From NCBI GenBank assembly GCA_947069175.1, contig CAMTDV010000003.1, positions 32,087,353 to 32,151,352 of the forward strand: a stretch of 64,000 nucleotides of DNA, given 5' to 3'. The stretch's first letter is position 1, and each line of letters begins with the position of its first letter. Under the pieces are notes generated by a model. The model did not search any database. It was given only the letters and a program-made list of their open reading frames with translations, and was not told the origin of the DNA. This document shows, one piece after another, positions 1-11,124 of this stretch. Position numbers and translations under genes: made by a program. This stretch comes from Scalesia atractyloides. Its lineage: Eukaryota; Streptophyta; Magnoliopsida; Asterales; Asteraceae.

Positions 1-681
1 TGAATGATAAAGGTTATGGGTCATTTTTCACTAAGAAAACTTGTCAGATTGTTGGGCCAGAAGTGATTAAAAAGATTGTCAAATCATAGTTGAGAGTAAA
101 GCACAACTTGTTGCTCCCAGAAGTGGCAATGTGTATGTAGTTGATATGTTGAAAGATAATCAAATGTCTAATACATGTCTATTCTAAGTTGCTTCTAGCA
201 AAGAGACAGAACTATGGCATAGAAGACTTGGTGGCACAAATCTTAAAACTATCACTACACTCTCCGACCAAGGTCTTGTAAGAGGTCTTCGATTAAAACA
301 ATTCACTTGTGATGAACATTGTGTTTCCTTTTTAAAAGGTAAACAACATAAAAGTTCATAATTGAAGAGTCCAAAACATGCAGGTGTTTGCAATTGCTAC
401 ACATAGATCTGTTTGGCCCTGTAAAAATCATGAGTCTTAAAAAGAAGAGATATTTTCTTGTAATAGTTGATGATTTTCAAGGTTAACATGGACCTACTTC
501 ATGCACTCCAAAGATGAGACTTCAGGTATTCTGTAAAATTTTGTAAAAAAAGTTGAAAAACAATTTGACCTGCTAGTAAAAGTCTTTAGGAGTGATAATG
601 GGACATAGTTTAAAAATAAGGAGTTGGATGATTTCTATGTGTCAAAAAGGATTGTTAGACAATACAACATCCCAAGGACAC
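1..681 (+). pseudogene. Copia GAG-pre-integrase and N-terminal integrase, broken
   Basis: Translated fragments match the GAG-pre-integrase region of Ty1/copia polyproteins (ELWHRRLGGTNLKT around 207-250, then a CDEHC-like zinc motif) and the start of the integrase core, with SDNGT near 590-605 carrying the second catalytic Asp. In-frame stops (for example TAG just after SDNGT) and frameshifts break the reading. The coding frame runs into the Tat LTR at 682 and resumes at 12397 with the QNGVVERKN motif that holds the catalytic Glu. Confidence 0.8.
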
Positions 682-960
682 TAAAGAAACACCTGACTAA
701 ACCGAGAGGTATCCGGAGATATCAGTGACAACCTAGTTTTTCTACATAAAAGGATGTCTCTCGTTCGCTCTTATGGGTGATCTCACTTACTAGCAACGCC
801 GTTAGCCTCGTCACGGGGAAAAGGGTTGGGTTTTCTCCGTGACCACACTCCTGCATTAGAATAAGTGTTTGATGATTGCAAGGTAATAGCAAGTAAGTAA
901 CAAGTAAGTTCGCATGTGAGTAGATGTGATTGTAGATTTTTTTACCTTGTGGTCAGAAAC

Positions 961-970
961 TCATTTTATA
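961..970 (-). promoter_or_regulatory. TATA-like box of the Tat LTR
   Basis: On the minus strand this reads TATAAAATGA. The partner LTR has a weaker version at about 11421-11431 (TATAATATGA), so the promoter copy that would drive the element is the more degraded one. The position about 930 bp from the LTR's 5' end suggests a long U3. Confidence 0.5.
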
Positions 971-1504
971 GGCAAAGGTAAGTGGGCTTAAGAGATGGGT
1001 TGATGGGCCTTGGTCCCGGCCCAGACGACCAGGGATATATGTTCTGTCCTTCTGCAGCGATCATTAAATGATCTCTGGCAGGAGGTGTGCTTTGTCGAAT
1101 GGTGAATGGTGCCACGTGTTATGGTAGCTGTCCCTAGTGTCAGACATGTCATCAGCCGAAAGTGGAGAATATGTGACAGTCACTAGCGTGCGTGTGGTTG
1201 GAGCATAGTCTGGCCTCTGCATTACTGTTCATGTGATGCAGTCTGACACAACCTGCCAGCAACCATTGGGTCACAGCTCTGCCACTCGGTACCCTTGTAT
1301 TGGTTAACGCCCCTTTGTGCTTTTCCCTTCCATGTCACTTTCAGGGCCTTCTGGCCAGCATAGAGTTGTAGGGGTCAAGTCCTTTGGTTCTCAAGACTAT
1401 GAGTTACTCTCATGTGTGTCTTCGCCTTGTGCAAGGTTTTAGGACTTCGCGGCTAGAGGGTTTGTTTGATTCATGTAGGGTCAAGGAACCTGCGCGTCTA
1501 AGTC

Positions 1505-1732
1505 TAACTTGCCGTTGCGCCAAATACGCAAGGTTCGTTGTGCGACTTGTACTGAGTGGTCTAACTTGCCATCGCGCTGAGTGCGCAAGGTTCATTGTGT
1601 GACCTACATGTGTTGGTCTACTTGCCGTTGCGTTGAGTGCGCAAGGTTCATTGTGTGACCTGCAGGGTTTGGTCTAACTTTCCGTTGCGCTGAGTGTGCA
1701 AGGTTCGTTATGTGACCTATTAGTGTCAAGGT
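1505..1732 (-). repeat. 57-bp tandem repeat in Tat LTR, 4 units
   Basis: Four diverged units of about 57 bp begin with CTTGCCGTTGCGC-like sequence. Each carries a small inverted repeat (TTGCGC ... GCGCAA or close) followed by GGTTCGTTGTG and a CTAA end. Related TTGCGC/GCGCAA motifs also occur at about 1801-1820 near the LTR end. Confidence 0.75.
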
Positions 1733-1895
1733 TGCAATACCATTGCGTATTGTGCACAAGGTTTGTTAGGCAACCTGTCGGTTCCAAGAATGGTGCACCG
1801 TTGCGCATTTCGCGCAAGGTTATTCTTGTAGTATGTTGTTTTTGAGGGTATGGTCCCTTGCGCAGGCGCAGGGTTTTTGGGACCATACCCCTCCA

Positions 1896-2308
1896 AGTCC
1901 ACCCAGTCAATTGCTGCTCCTATGCGCATGATGGCAAGTAGGTGGGGTGCTGGACTAAAAAATTCTTGTATGCGCGCTTATTTCAACGGCAAAAATTCAA
2001 GAAGGGTTGGAGAAAACCTTTATGTGAGGGAAACCCTTACTCATGATGAGTTCTTTGAAATTTGAATCTTTGTCATGCTAATGTTACAGGGGAGTTGTTG
2101 AGAAAAAGGATGCCCTGGAGGTGACGTTTGACAGTTGTGGCATGCTGTCAACAGTGCAGCCTCTTTGTCATTAATGAATTGGCAGAGAAGTGCCAGTTAC
2201 GCTCGCGTGACAACCGTCAGTTCCCACTTGCCTGCCACGCGTCCTTCGTAGATTGGTTGTTAATTCTCCGCGTGTTTCACAGTTCCCCATCATATTTAAT
2301 GCGATGAG
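1896..2308. other. Non-coding spacer between Tat 3' LTR and antisense gene
   Basis: About 410 bp without a supported gene. In element orientation its last bases before the LTR are G-rich (GACTGGGTGGACT), the place where a polypurine tract is expected, though this one is poor. From about 2280 it acts as the upstream region of the antisense gene. Confidence 0.5.
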
Positions 2309-2317
2309 TATAAATAG
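2309..2317 (+). promoter_or_regulatory. TATA box of the Tat antisense gene
   Basis: TATAAATAG lies 126 bp upstream of the ATG at 2443, in the context GAGTATAAATAGTGG. It is oriented with the antisense gene and against the retroelement genes. A 5' leader of about 100 bp would follow. No matching TATA motif for the element's own strand is seen here. Confidence 0.6.
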
Positions 2318-2442
2318 TGGTGAGCCGTCTAGGGTTTCTTTCACATCTTCAAACTTTTCTTTGAAATTTTTGAACTCTCGTCTTGAGTTCTTGTGTTCTT
2401 GAGTCTTCTTGTTTTGAGATCTTCTTTTCTTCTTTGATTTCC

Positions 2443-5400
2443 ATGGCGACTAGGGGTCTCGAGACCGCGTCCACCACTGAGGCTTCGACCTCGTAGTCGG
2501 CGATCAAGTGGACCAGGCCAGTTTCCAACGCCTGGTTTCTGGCTACCAGTTCTCGAAGGACTAGGATGCCCGGTATCTGGCTGAGGGAGATATTGCCGCC
2601 GATGCTCCGGCCGGCTGCATCACTTTATTTCTTGATTTTTTTGCTGACGGTAACTTCCGGTTACCGGTTACTAAATTTTTTCTTGAGATTTTGGCCTTTT
2701 ACCGATTCCACATCTCCCAACTGAATCCGTTGGGGATGTTGAGGATCAAGCATTTTGAGATTTTGTGTCGGTCAATGGGTGTTACCCCAACCGTTGACCG
2801 GTTTAGGATTTTTTATCAACTCCTTTGTTCTATGGGGTTCTATTCTTTTCAACACTACATTCAAGTGAAGAAAATTTTGCTTTCTCCCCTCCAAACCTTT
2901 CCATGATTGGAAGCCTAAATTTTTTACATCAAGGCAAGTGTTATTCCCTTCGGATGTAGTTCCAGAGGGTGGAGGATATCGTCGTTGAGACTACTCCTTT
3001 ACCCGTGCTGAGTCCTAGTACAAGGACTTGAAGGAGATCCCGGCGGTCCAACTGCTTGAGAGGGCGTTGGTGGCGGCTGGGATGAGTTTGCTCTGTAAAC
3101 CCAACCGTCGGGAGAGGCCCGTTTATATGGAGGGAGAGAAGAGTAAGTTCCTTTGTCTTCATCTTGTATTGTTTCTTGATCTCACCTTGTGCATAGACTA
3201 ACTGTATGTACTTTCTTTATAGGGGTACCACTGTATGTTGTGGCTTTCCCAAGGGAACAGGGGCACATTGAAAACATTGCCTTTGGCCCGGAGGAGACCA
3301 CCTGGTATGCACAAATCTTGGGGAATTTTGAACTCCCCAAGAATGATGATTTACTAGGCCCCGCGCCTGAGATTGGTAAGCCTTTATATTTTTAAGTGTT
3401 TACATCTTTGCAGATCACTTATTGTGTTGCGCCATTGTGAAGGCGCGTTAAAGGACTTGGGCATTGGCCTAGATCCAAAAAAGAAAAGGCACGTAGGCCC
3501 AGCGCGGTGGCTGAGAAGAGAGTGCCTAAACCCAGGGCAGACCCGCCCAAAGGTAAGCGTACTGTGTCCGATCATTGGAAAGACTATGTAGTAATCTCTG
3601 ACTCTTTGGGAGGGTCTTGCGCCTGTAGATGTGAGGGAACCCAAGCTAGAGCTGGTGGTAGTTCCAGCTGCCAACTCGAACGACCCGGTGGAGGTCGAGT
3701 CCAGCCCGGATCCCCTTAAGCAGAAGTGGCCTTCGAAGAGTGATAACTCCGCGTAGCCCTCCAAAAAGGCTACGCGGAGGGTTATAGGGAAGCGCAGGAG
3801 CTTGGACGCGCTCGCCTCCAAAATCTCCCTAGGTAAACACCTTTTAACTTGTTTGTCACACCACGTTTCTTGCTTTTGTATTTGTCCAACTGTGTGTCAT
3901 CTCGCAGGGGGAGGTGAACCAGTTTTTGTTGCTCCCACCACTCTGGCCGCACCCAAGGATACTCCAATGCCCCACCTTTGGGTGAAACCGAGCAAGCGTC
4001 AAGAGCACAAATTGGGGACTCAACTACCGGGGTGGTAGAGGTGCAGGTGGAGGTTGAGGCTGTAGAGCCTGAGGTAGTGGTGGAGGAAGTTGGGGTTGTT
4101 TTTGAGGAGACGGAACCTCAGGTTGTGGTTTCCGAGGTTGAGGAGGTGGTTGAAAAGGATGCTCCACAGGGGGTTCATGAAGAAGAGCGGGCACCCGAGG
4201 GTGAAGCCGGGGGATCTGGTAGTAGCCCTTCCGAAGAAGGATCTCCAATCCGCCCGGACAAGACCCCGGGTGATTTCTACTACTGTCATATCATGAAGAG
4301 CGCCCTGAAGAGATCCACACCCCTGTGTGGAAGCTGAAGAAGGGAGATGACTTCTCCCATTGGCCGGCGTGCCATGAGTGCTTTAAGGGGGCTTTCCCCC
4401 AGCAAAGGTGCGCACGCATGCTGAACAGAGTCATCAACAAATATACCGCGCGTACCTCCAGGCAGCAGCTAGCTCCGCCTCGATCACACACAAGATCATA
4501 AGGGAATAGTGGAGCATGCACAAAGAGCAAGACAAATTTGAAGCTACCCAAGTGGAACTGGTCCAAGAGCGAGCCCAAGTGGTTGTGCAAAAATCTGAGT
4601 TGGAGGCGAACAAAGTTAAATTTGCCGAAACTCAACGGACCGAGGAGTGGTTCATGCTAGGGTGGAAGTAGAGGGCCGAAAGCTCGCTGCCACGCTTGCG
4701 CAGGAGCGCAAGCTGTGGAGAGAGGCTTGAGAAAAAGATAATAATGAGAAAAAATCTTTAAGGGATGAGGTGGCCCGGATGCGTGGAGAAGTAGAGCGCA
4801 TGAAGAAGGAGAGGGAGGAAGCTTCTACTGCGGTCGCGGAGACCAGGGCCCACCGTGAGCGCAGTGAGCGAAGGAGGTAAAAATTTGCCCTTCTAAATTT
4901 ATTTATTCTGTATGATCAATAAATTGTAATGCTGACCTTGTGTTGGATAACCAGGTTTAAGCTTGCGCCTCTTTGGAGGGCGCAAAGAAAGATCTCTAGG
5001 TGGCCTTAGTGGAAAAGGTTGAATTGCAACGTAGGCACCTGGAGGATAAGGAGCGGCTGCAATTGGCGGAGGCCAAGGTGGATGCGGGCGAGAACTTGAG
5101 AATTCTGAAGCCGCCCGCGCCATCTTTGAGTCGCTGGTGGAGTCGCTAGCCAACAACATGCTGTGGATGCAACAGCATGGAGTTGTCAATGTAAGTACTC
5201 TGCTTATGTCTTGATTATTTGTCTTGATTCTAATCCTACTGTTCTTTGTATTGCAGATCGTAAAGTCCATCATTAATTCCGCAGAGTTGGACGGCACAGT
5301 GGCCAAGCTGATGGTCACTTCACGCCATGACGGGTATGCGCAGGGCTATGCTGAGTGTGTGCATCATGTCACTCATGCACTGGACGTACAATGGGACAAC

Positions 5401-5583
5401 AACCGCGCTGCTATTCGTGGAGTTGATACCGACGTTGCTTTCTCTCTGGCCAAGCGGGAGTATAACCATCTTCAACTCCTGGTTATGGATTTGATGAGTG
5501 AGGCGCTCCAGCACGATAACTATGTTGATCGCTTGAAAGACATTTTTCCGGATGAAGCCGAGGCCGCAGGGAGCAAAGAGTAG
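2443..5583 (+). pseudogene. Multi-exon antisense gene of Tat element (Transposase_28-like)
   Basis: This gene runs opposite to gag-pol and lies between the integrase 3' end and the 3' LTR. Around 2600-2890 it encodes a stretch typical of the plant 'putative gypsy type transposon' family (FFADGNFRLPVTKFFLEIL, then RFHISQLNPLGM and HFEILCRSMGVTPTVDRF). Likely introns, by GT...AG and frame continuity, are about 3151-3221, 3374-3412, 3831-3906, about 4877-4950 and 5189-5256. The 4540-5150 part is charged and coiled-coil-like. The last exon (5257-5583) ends in TAG after a DEAEAAGSKE tail. Stops (TAG near 2494 and 2572) and a frameshift near 2950 disable it. Antisense ORFs are known in Tat elements such as Grande and Retand; their function is unknown. 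Splice sites are my reading, not proven. Confidence 0.7.
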
Positions 5584-5974
5584 TGTAGGATGCTTACTGT
5601 AATATCTTAAATATATCTTGAATGTAACTACGCGTTGCACATGTTTGTACATATTTCTTTTTTAATGAAATAGATGTTTTTCTTTCTTTCCAAGTTACAA
5701 TATTTTTGTGAAAAGGACCGACTTTGTTTAGGTATAGCGAATGAAACTGGTAATGAACTCGTATGAACATCCCCTCTCATGCGCATGCAGTAGGTAGTGA
5801 ATTTTTGTTTATGAGTCATTGTGTACCAAGTTGTTTTCGCGTAGACTCAAAGTGGTTTCGCGCATTTGTAACAAAACATCTACATAAAGAAATTCATGTA
5901 TCCATTGTCTTTATTAATCAATAAGGCATAAGAGCCATGTACAGAGTAGACAACAATTTAATAGGTTTGCTAAT
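5584..5974. other. Spacer between antisense gene and integrase 3' end
   Basis: About 390 bp without a supported gene, where the two convergent genes of the Tat element meet. It holds TTTTTTAATGAAATAG near 5660, a weak poly(A)-signal-like sequence for the antisense gene, and otherwise nothing I can name. Confidence 0.4.
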
Positions 5975-6993
5975 TTACATGTTGCACCGTGGCAGCTGTT
6001 GCGCATTCCATGTCCTAGGAATGTTTGTACCGTCCAAACGTTTGAGGGTGTATGCGCCCTTTCCTAGGACTTCATGGTTAATGTAGGGACCTTCCCACTT
6101 AGGTGCGAGTTTTACAGGACTTTCAGCGTTAGACGCCTCATTCTCGCGTAGAATAAAATCGCCAGGTAGGAAGGTACATATGCGGACTCGTGCGTTGTAG
6201 TATTTCTCAAGCTTGGATTTGTACTTTGCTTCGTTGATTGTGGCGTTTTTACGCCTTTCTTCTAGGAGATCCAAGTCGAGTCTGTGCTCGTCTTCATAAT
6301 TGTGGCTTTGCACAACCAGCATGCATGGTGATAGGAGGCCTATCCTTGAGGGAATCACTACCTCCGTCCCATACACTAGGCTGAAAGGAGTTTCGCTGTG
6401 CTGGTTTTTGGCATGGTTCGATGAGCCCAAAGGATGCTTGGAAACTAATCTACCCACCCTCATTGCGCCGTACTCAATCTCGTCTTGTTCCCTTCGAAGA
6501 TGCTCTTGTTTATACTTTCCACTTGGGGATGCGTGACCGAAGTGAAGACATGTTCGATATCCATTTCCTTCATCCTTTGTTGTAGTTCTTCAGTTGTGAA
6601 GTTGAGGCCGTTATCGCTGACTATGCGCAGGGTTAACCCAAAGCGGCATATAATGTGCTCCCAAATGAATTTTCGAACTACAATTGCTGGGGTGGATGCA
6701 AGGGGTTTTGATTCTACCCACCTGGTGAAGTAATTAGCAACAACGATTATGAACTTCGCCGCGCCTGGGGCATCTGGGAAAGGTCCCACCATACTGATTG
6801 CCCATTGCTGTAAGGGCCATGCTGTTGTCACTAGGATCAAGGGATTCTTGGGGCACAATATCTTTGGCGCATAGCGCTGGCATGATGCGCACTTCCGCAG
6901 TGTTTCGACTACACCTAGGTGCATGCCAGGCCAATAGTAACCGGCGTTCATGATCTTTGCTACGACCATGCGCGGATGGTGTGAATTCCGCAT
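5975..6993 (-). pseudogene. Tat integrase, broken
   Basis: Reading leftward: an HHCC-type zinc finger ending in RKCASCQRYA (about 6870-6920), the catalytic core with VSDNG (second Asp, about 6605-6625) and a Glu in VESINKSI (about 6500-6525), then a C-terminal domain ending in PKWEGPY and a GAYTLKRLDG stretch. The first core motif reads ISMVGPF, where the family usually has D(I/L)xGPF, so the first catalytic Asp is lost. The GQAERANK-like motif is also altered. A frameshift near 6460 separates core and C-terminus. Confidence 0.8.
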
Positions 6994-7008
6994 AACCCTT
7001 CCTGTATT

Positions 7009-7411
7009 TCACATATCAAGTATTGCGTGTCCTGCAGGACAACGCAGCGGAGGAGTGGTCCAAGGCATGACTTTCGGTATAGGATACCATCCGCCATTTC
7101 GTAGTTGAGTGCCTTGTTCTCGACCTTCCTTGCTTCTGCTTTGTTTTCGGGGCGGGTCCCGTATTGTAGGAACATGATTATGGGAGACATCCAGAAACGC
7201 TTCGTACTCAGCTTCATTATTGGTGCTTTTGAATTCCAATCTGATGGCGTAGGTGAATTCTTGGTTGTCGAGGCATATTAGGCAGAGACCTGCCCCAGCG
7301 CATCATCATTGGATGCGCCGTCTGTGTGAAGTATCCATGCGTAGTCGTCTGGGTTCTATATAGCTTCACACTCTTGCGCTTAATTCATTGGTACTTCTGT
7401 AACAAAATTCG
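7009..7411 (-). pseudogene. Second (archaeal-type) RNase H of Tat element, fragment
   Basis: The motif EFKSTNNEAEYEAFLDV (about 7187-7239) marks the second, archaeal-like RNase H found in Tat-lineage gypsy elements between the ordinary RNase H and integrase. The Glu of NNEAEYEA is present. Upstream parts of the domain are only recognisable in pieces with frameshifts, around 7240-7400. Downstream the linker to integrase has the RPENKAEARKVENKALNY stretch. Confidence 0.72.
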
Positions 7412-8640
7412 CTAATATCTGGCCTTTATTGTTGTGAATGGTTTGTACATGATGTTGTGTCCACCAAGCTTAATTGCCCATTTTGCTAGACGGCCAGATA
7501 TGTCTGGTTTGGACAAAATTTGGCCTAAGTGATAGTTTGTGAGAACTGTTATCACATGGCTGGAAAAATACCGACGCAACCTGCGGGATGCGTGGACTAA
7601 ATCTAGAGCAAGCTTTTCCATCATAGGATCCTTTGTCTCTGGGTCAGTTAATAGTTTCCTGACGTGGTAGATCGGAGTTTAGACTCCTGTGCACTCTACT
7701 TGCAGGACTGCGCCCAAAGCGATATCTGATGCGGAAAGGTAAAGTATCAGTGGCTCGTTCATTTGTGGTGCCGTGAGCGTAGGTAGCTAATTCAAGCACT
7801 CTTTCATTTGTGTGAAGGCTTTCTCCGCATCCGGAGTCCACTGAAACTTGTTTTTCTTTACACAATTCCTCAAAGTGCTGATGAATGGGAAAGACTTCAT
7901 TGTGTGGTTGGCCAAGAACCTGTTTAGCGCAACCAATCGCCCCACCAACCGTTGCATTTCTTTGATGATCGAGGGGGAAGGCATACGCTGAATTGCTTTC
8001 ACTTTCTAGGGAATGACTTTGAAACTGTCGCGCGTGATGATGAATCCTAAGAATTTGCCTTCTTCCATTCCAAACTAGCACTTGCTGGGGTCAACTTCAG
8101 GTTTGCCTTGTGCAAGGATGCAAACCTTTTCTGAGCGTTTGTCAGCATCTTCTCCTCATCCGAGCTCATGATGACAAGGTCATCAATGTACACTTCTACG
8201 ATTTCGCCAATGTCGTCCCCGAAGACATGTCCACTAAACGTTGATAGTTGGCTCATGCGTTGCGCAATCCGAAGGGCATCTTTGTGTAACAAAAGATCCC
8301 CTTGTCAGTGCGGAATGCGGTCTTATCTTCGTCCTTTTTCTTCATATTTATTTGGTGGTAGCCTTTGTAGCAATCAAGGAAGCATTTCCACCTAAATGAA
8401 GCGAGGGAGTTCACCTTTTTGTCGATTTCTAGTAAAGAGTAGCAGTCCTTGGACATGCCTTGTTTAGATCTTTGAAATCAACGCACATGCGCCAAATGCC
8501 GTTGTGCTTCTGGACCATGACTAGGTTGGCTACCCATATCTGAAGCGTGCTTCTCGGATGATTCCGGCTCGGAGGAGCTCTGAGACTTGCTCGTTCAGTG
8601 CGCGGGTCTTTTTAGTACCGAAGCTGTGCTTCTTCTAAAC
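7412..8640 (-). pseudogene. Tat reverse transcriptase and RNase H, broken
   Basis: Reverse transcriptase motifs read leftward: FLDCYKGYHQI (about 8350-8380), TAFRTDKGIFCY and MPFGLRNA (about 8253-8330), then the active-site motif EVYIDDLVIMSS (about 8165-8200) with both Asp residues kept. RNase H connection sequence follows (about 7412-7640, ending in RLAKWAIKLGGHNI). Frames shift several times, so no continuous polyprotein remains. Confidence 0.82.
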
Positions 8641-9400
8641 GATAGGCTAAACTGAAGGGAATGTGTGCAGCGCGTGCTCAACAATTTCCCTCGGTAACCC
8701 TGTCATATCCGCCGGCAATCAAGCGAAGATATCAACATTGCGGAACAAATGTTGTTTTAATCGCGCCTTGACTGCGGGAGTCATGGCGGCTCCTAACAAC
8801 ACTGTTTGTTCCGGTTACTTGTTGTTTAGTACCCACTTTTCTAGCTCGGTGTTAGATGATAACTTCGGTAGCTTTGTCAGTGGTTCCTCTTCGACGGACA
8901 TGATCTCCTTCCTCGCGTACATGATCGCTACCCCGGTTTCTGTTGGAAAACCGCAAGTAGCATGAGGAGTGGAAGTGATCATGCTGAACTTTCTTTGGGC
9001 GTACCGGCCCAGCAACACGTCATGGCGCGAAGTCGCGGGCATGACCATGAAATTGACTGAGACCGTGCGCGAGGGTCGCCTGTCGGAAAGAGTCACCGGA
9101 AAAGTGATTTGGCCCTGTGGAAAGACGGCTTCATTGCAAAACCCAGTGAGTGGGAATCCACCGGCTCCAAGCGCGCCTTATCTTCTAGGTCCAGTTGTTG
9201 GAAGCACTGTTCATATATGATGTCCATAGAGCTTCCCGGGTCTATGAACATGTAATCGGTGTGATAATGGCCAAAGATGCCAGTTATCACGACCGGACGG
9301 TCCTCTTGCGGGCCCCCGGGGACTACGGGGAAGATGACATCTTGCTCGCGTGAGTGAGGCATGCAACTCTTCTGATGGTCGCGCTTGCGCGACGGGCCAC
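8641..9400 (-). pseudogene. Tat aspartic protease region, broken
   Basis: The protease signature is FIDPGSSMDIIYE (about 9205-9245), where a Pro replaces the Ser/Thr of the usual D-S/T-G. I recall DPGSS in other plant Tat elements, so the change may be a family trait. Further along are RTVSVNFMVMP and VLLGRYAQR-like stretches (about 8990-9070), matching the C-terminal part of this protease type. A frameshift near 9090 splits it. Confidence 0.72.
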
Positions 9401-11054
9401 CTTGGATCATATGAACAGACTTCATCTTCTTGTTACTCGGTCCCTCGCCGCCTTGAGTAATCTGGCGCACCTCCTTACGCATATTTTGAAGTAAGTGGGT
9501 GAGATTCCCACTTTTGAGCGCCTTCTCGATCTCCATGCACAAGGAGATGCAGTTGTCGGTTGAGGTCTTGACCTTTTTTATTGCGCATCTGCGGCGGTTG
9601 CTTGAATTGATGATCTTCTATGTTGAGTACCCATGTCGGTGTTTTCATCAGTGGTGTCCACTGACGATCCAATTATCCTGACTTGATTGCTCTCTGGGTA
9701 GCAATCTTATTGATGGTCGCGCGTGCGTCGACCGACGGGTAGGGAGGGTGCTGGCTGGTTTCCCTCCAATTCTTTTTATTCTTCTTCCCAAAACTGTTGC
9801 TCATGTCTTGGGGATGGTAATGGGGTAGGGGAGGTCTGCTGTTATTAAGGTTGCGCTCCGTCTGCGCATAGACCTTTGCTGCCGCCATTAACTTCTCCCA
9901 GCTTTTTGGGAGGCTGGTAGTCCCAGACAAGACTTTAATCATATCATCACAGGGGACAACGTACTTGAACTGTGCACGAATCAGGTCTTCGTGCACATCC
10001 CCTATCTCCAATACCTCTTTATTGTAGCGGGTGATGAAGTGTTCGAAACTTTCATCATCACGCCGCCAGATATTATTACATCAGAGGAATCTCTGACGTA
10101 ACGCCGTTGTTGGCTGAAGTGCGTCAGGAACTTGTCTTTAAGGTCATTCCATGACGCGAGCTTACCCGTGGGTAAGTTGTCAAACCATAGGCGCGCAGCG
10201 CCTGTGAGAGTTTGAACAAACAAGTGACACCACATGGGCAGCGTCCAGCCTCCGATCAGTCTTGCGCCGGTGACAAGCGCAAGTGATGATCTGAGTCTGT
10301 CAACCCATTGTTATTTTCCCATGTTGGAGGGAAGTTTTGTTCGCTCCAATGGGGCAAGCGCGACCTCCTTGATGAATTTTGAGTGTTCAACTACTTCAGC
10401 TGGACTGCAGATCAAGTTATAGTTGTACTCCGCCTCCGGGTTGTAAACAGCCCGTGGCGCAGACTTGTAAGCAGCATGATCTTTTGTTAGCAGGTGAAAC
10501 ACACTGGCGCTATCACCCATGCCATAAGTTCGATCCTCCTCGCGTTGTGTGTCCCGCTCCTCTAGAGGACGCGGGTCCAACCGTGAGTGGATGGACGCCC
10601 GCCTATGAGTGTGAGACTCATGTTTCGGCAGCGATTGAGAATACTCTGTTTCTAATGTACGGAGTTGTGATGGAACACTCGCTCCAGCCGGTAAGTCATA
10701 GCTAAATACTCGAGGTGCAGGCGAAGTATGTGCGTGAGTAGTTGGCTGCACTGGCGCAGCGGAAGTGTTGGCTTGTGTGCAGAGTGGCGCATTAAAGACA
10801 TTCCGAGCCGTTTGAGACTTGATGTACCAAGACATCAAAGTTTCACCCGGAGGCAAAACCGAAGTGATTGGTATGCAGGGAGTCTCCATTTGGACTCTGG
10901 GGGTTACCGGGATGTTCACACGACCGGAGTCTTGGTGGGCACCGGCATTCCTGGAAGAAACTTCTTCCAGTTGTCCGTTGAGTCGAGAGGCATGAATTGG
11001 GTTCTTGCCTTCAACTCAAGGACTTCGTAGTGTGTTTGATGGAAAGTTAGCCAT
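9401..11054 (-). pseudogene. Tat gag, broken
   Basis: Translation can start at the ATG at 11054 (MANFPSNTL), about 70 bp inside the 5' LTR, but meets a stop within 12 codons. A Retrotrans_gag core follows, with TGAARLWFDNLPTGKLASW (about 10150-10215) and FLTHFSQQRR (about 10100-10130). The C-terminal part is basic and runs into the protease. An upstream Pro/Thr/Arg-rich stretch (10311-10919) belongs to the N-terminal half. At least three frame changes are needed to read through. Confidence 0.75.
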
Positions 11055-11110
11055 TTGAACGTGAGGTTTGAGAAAAAACAAAACGAGAAAACGGATGTGA
11101 GAGTAAAAAA

Positions 11111-11123
11111 GCGGATGGCGCCA
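11111..11123 (-). other. Primer-binding site of the Tat element
   Basis: On the minus strand TGGCGCCATCCGC starts one base after the LTR end (...CTTCA). TGGCGCC at this place is typical of Tat/Athila elements, which use tRNAs other than initiator Met. I cannot assign the tRNA with certainty. Confidence 0.7.
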
Positions 11124-11124
11124 A

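Larger units (their letters stand above)
682..1895 (-). repeat. Tat element 3' LTR (1214 bp)
   Basis: Aligns along its length with 11125-12396. In + orientation it starts TAAAGAAACA where the other copy has TGAAGAAACA, and ends CTCCA where the other has CTCTA. Each LTR has therefore lost one of the canonical TG/CA ends by a G-to-A or C-to-T type change. It contains four 57-bp tandem units, against five in the partner LTR. Confidence 0.88.

Noticed and set aside
3384..3821. 145-codon minus-strand reading frame
   Set aside because: It lies opposite the exons of the Tat antisense gene, has no family resemblance and crosses likely introns.
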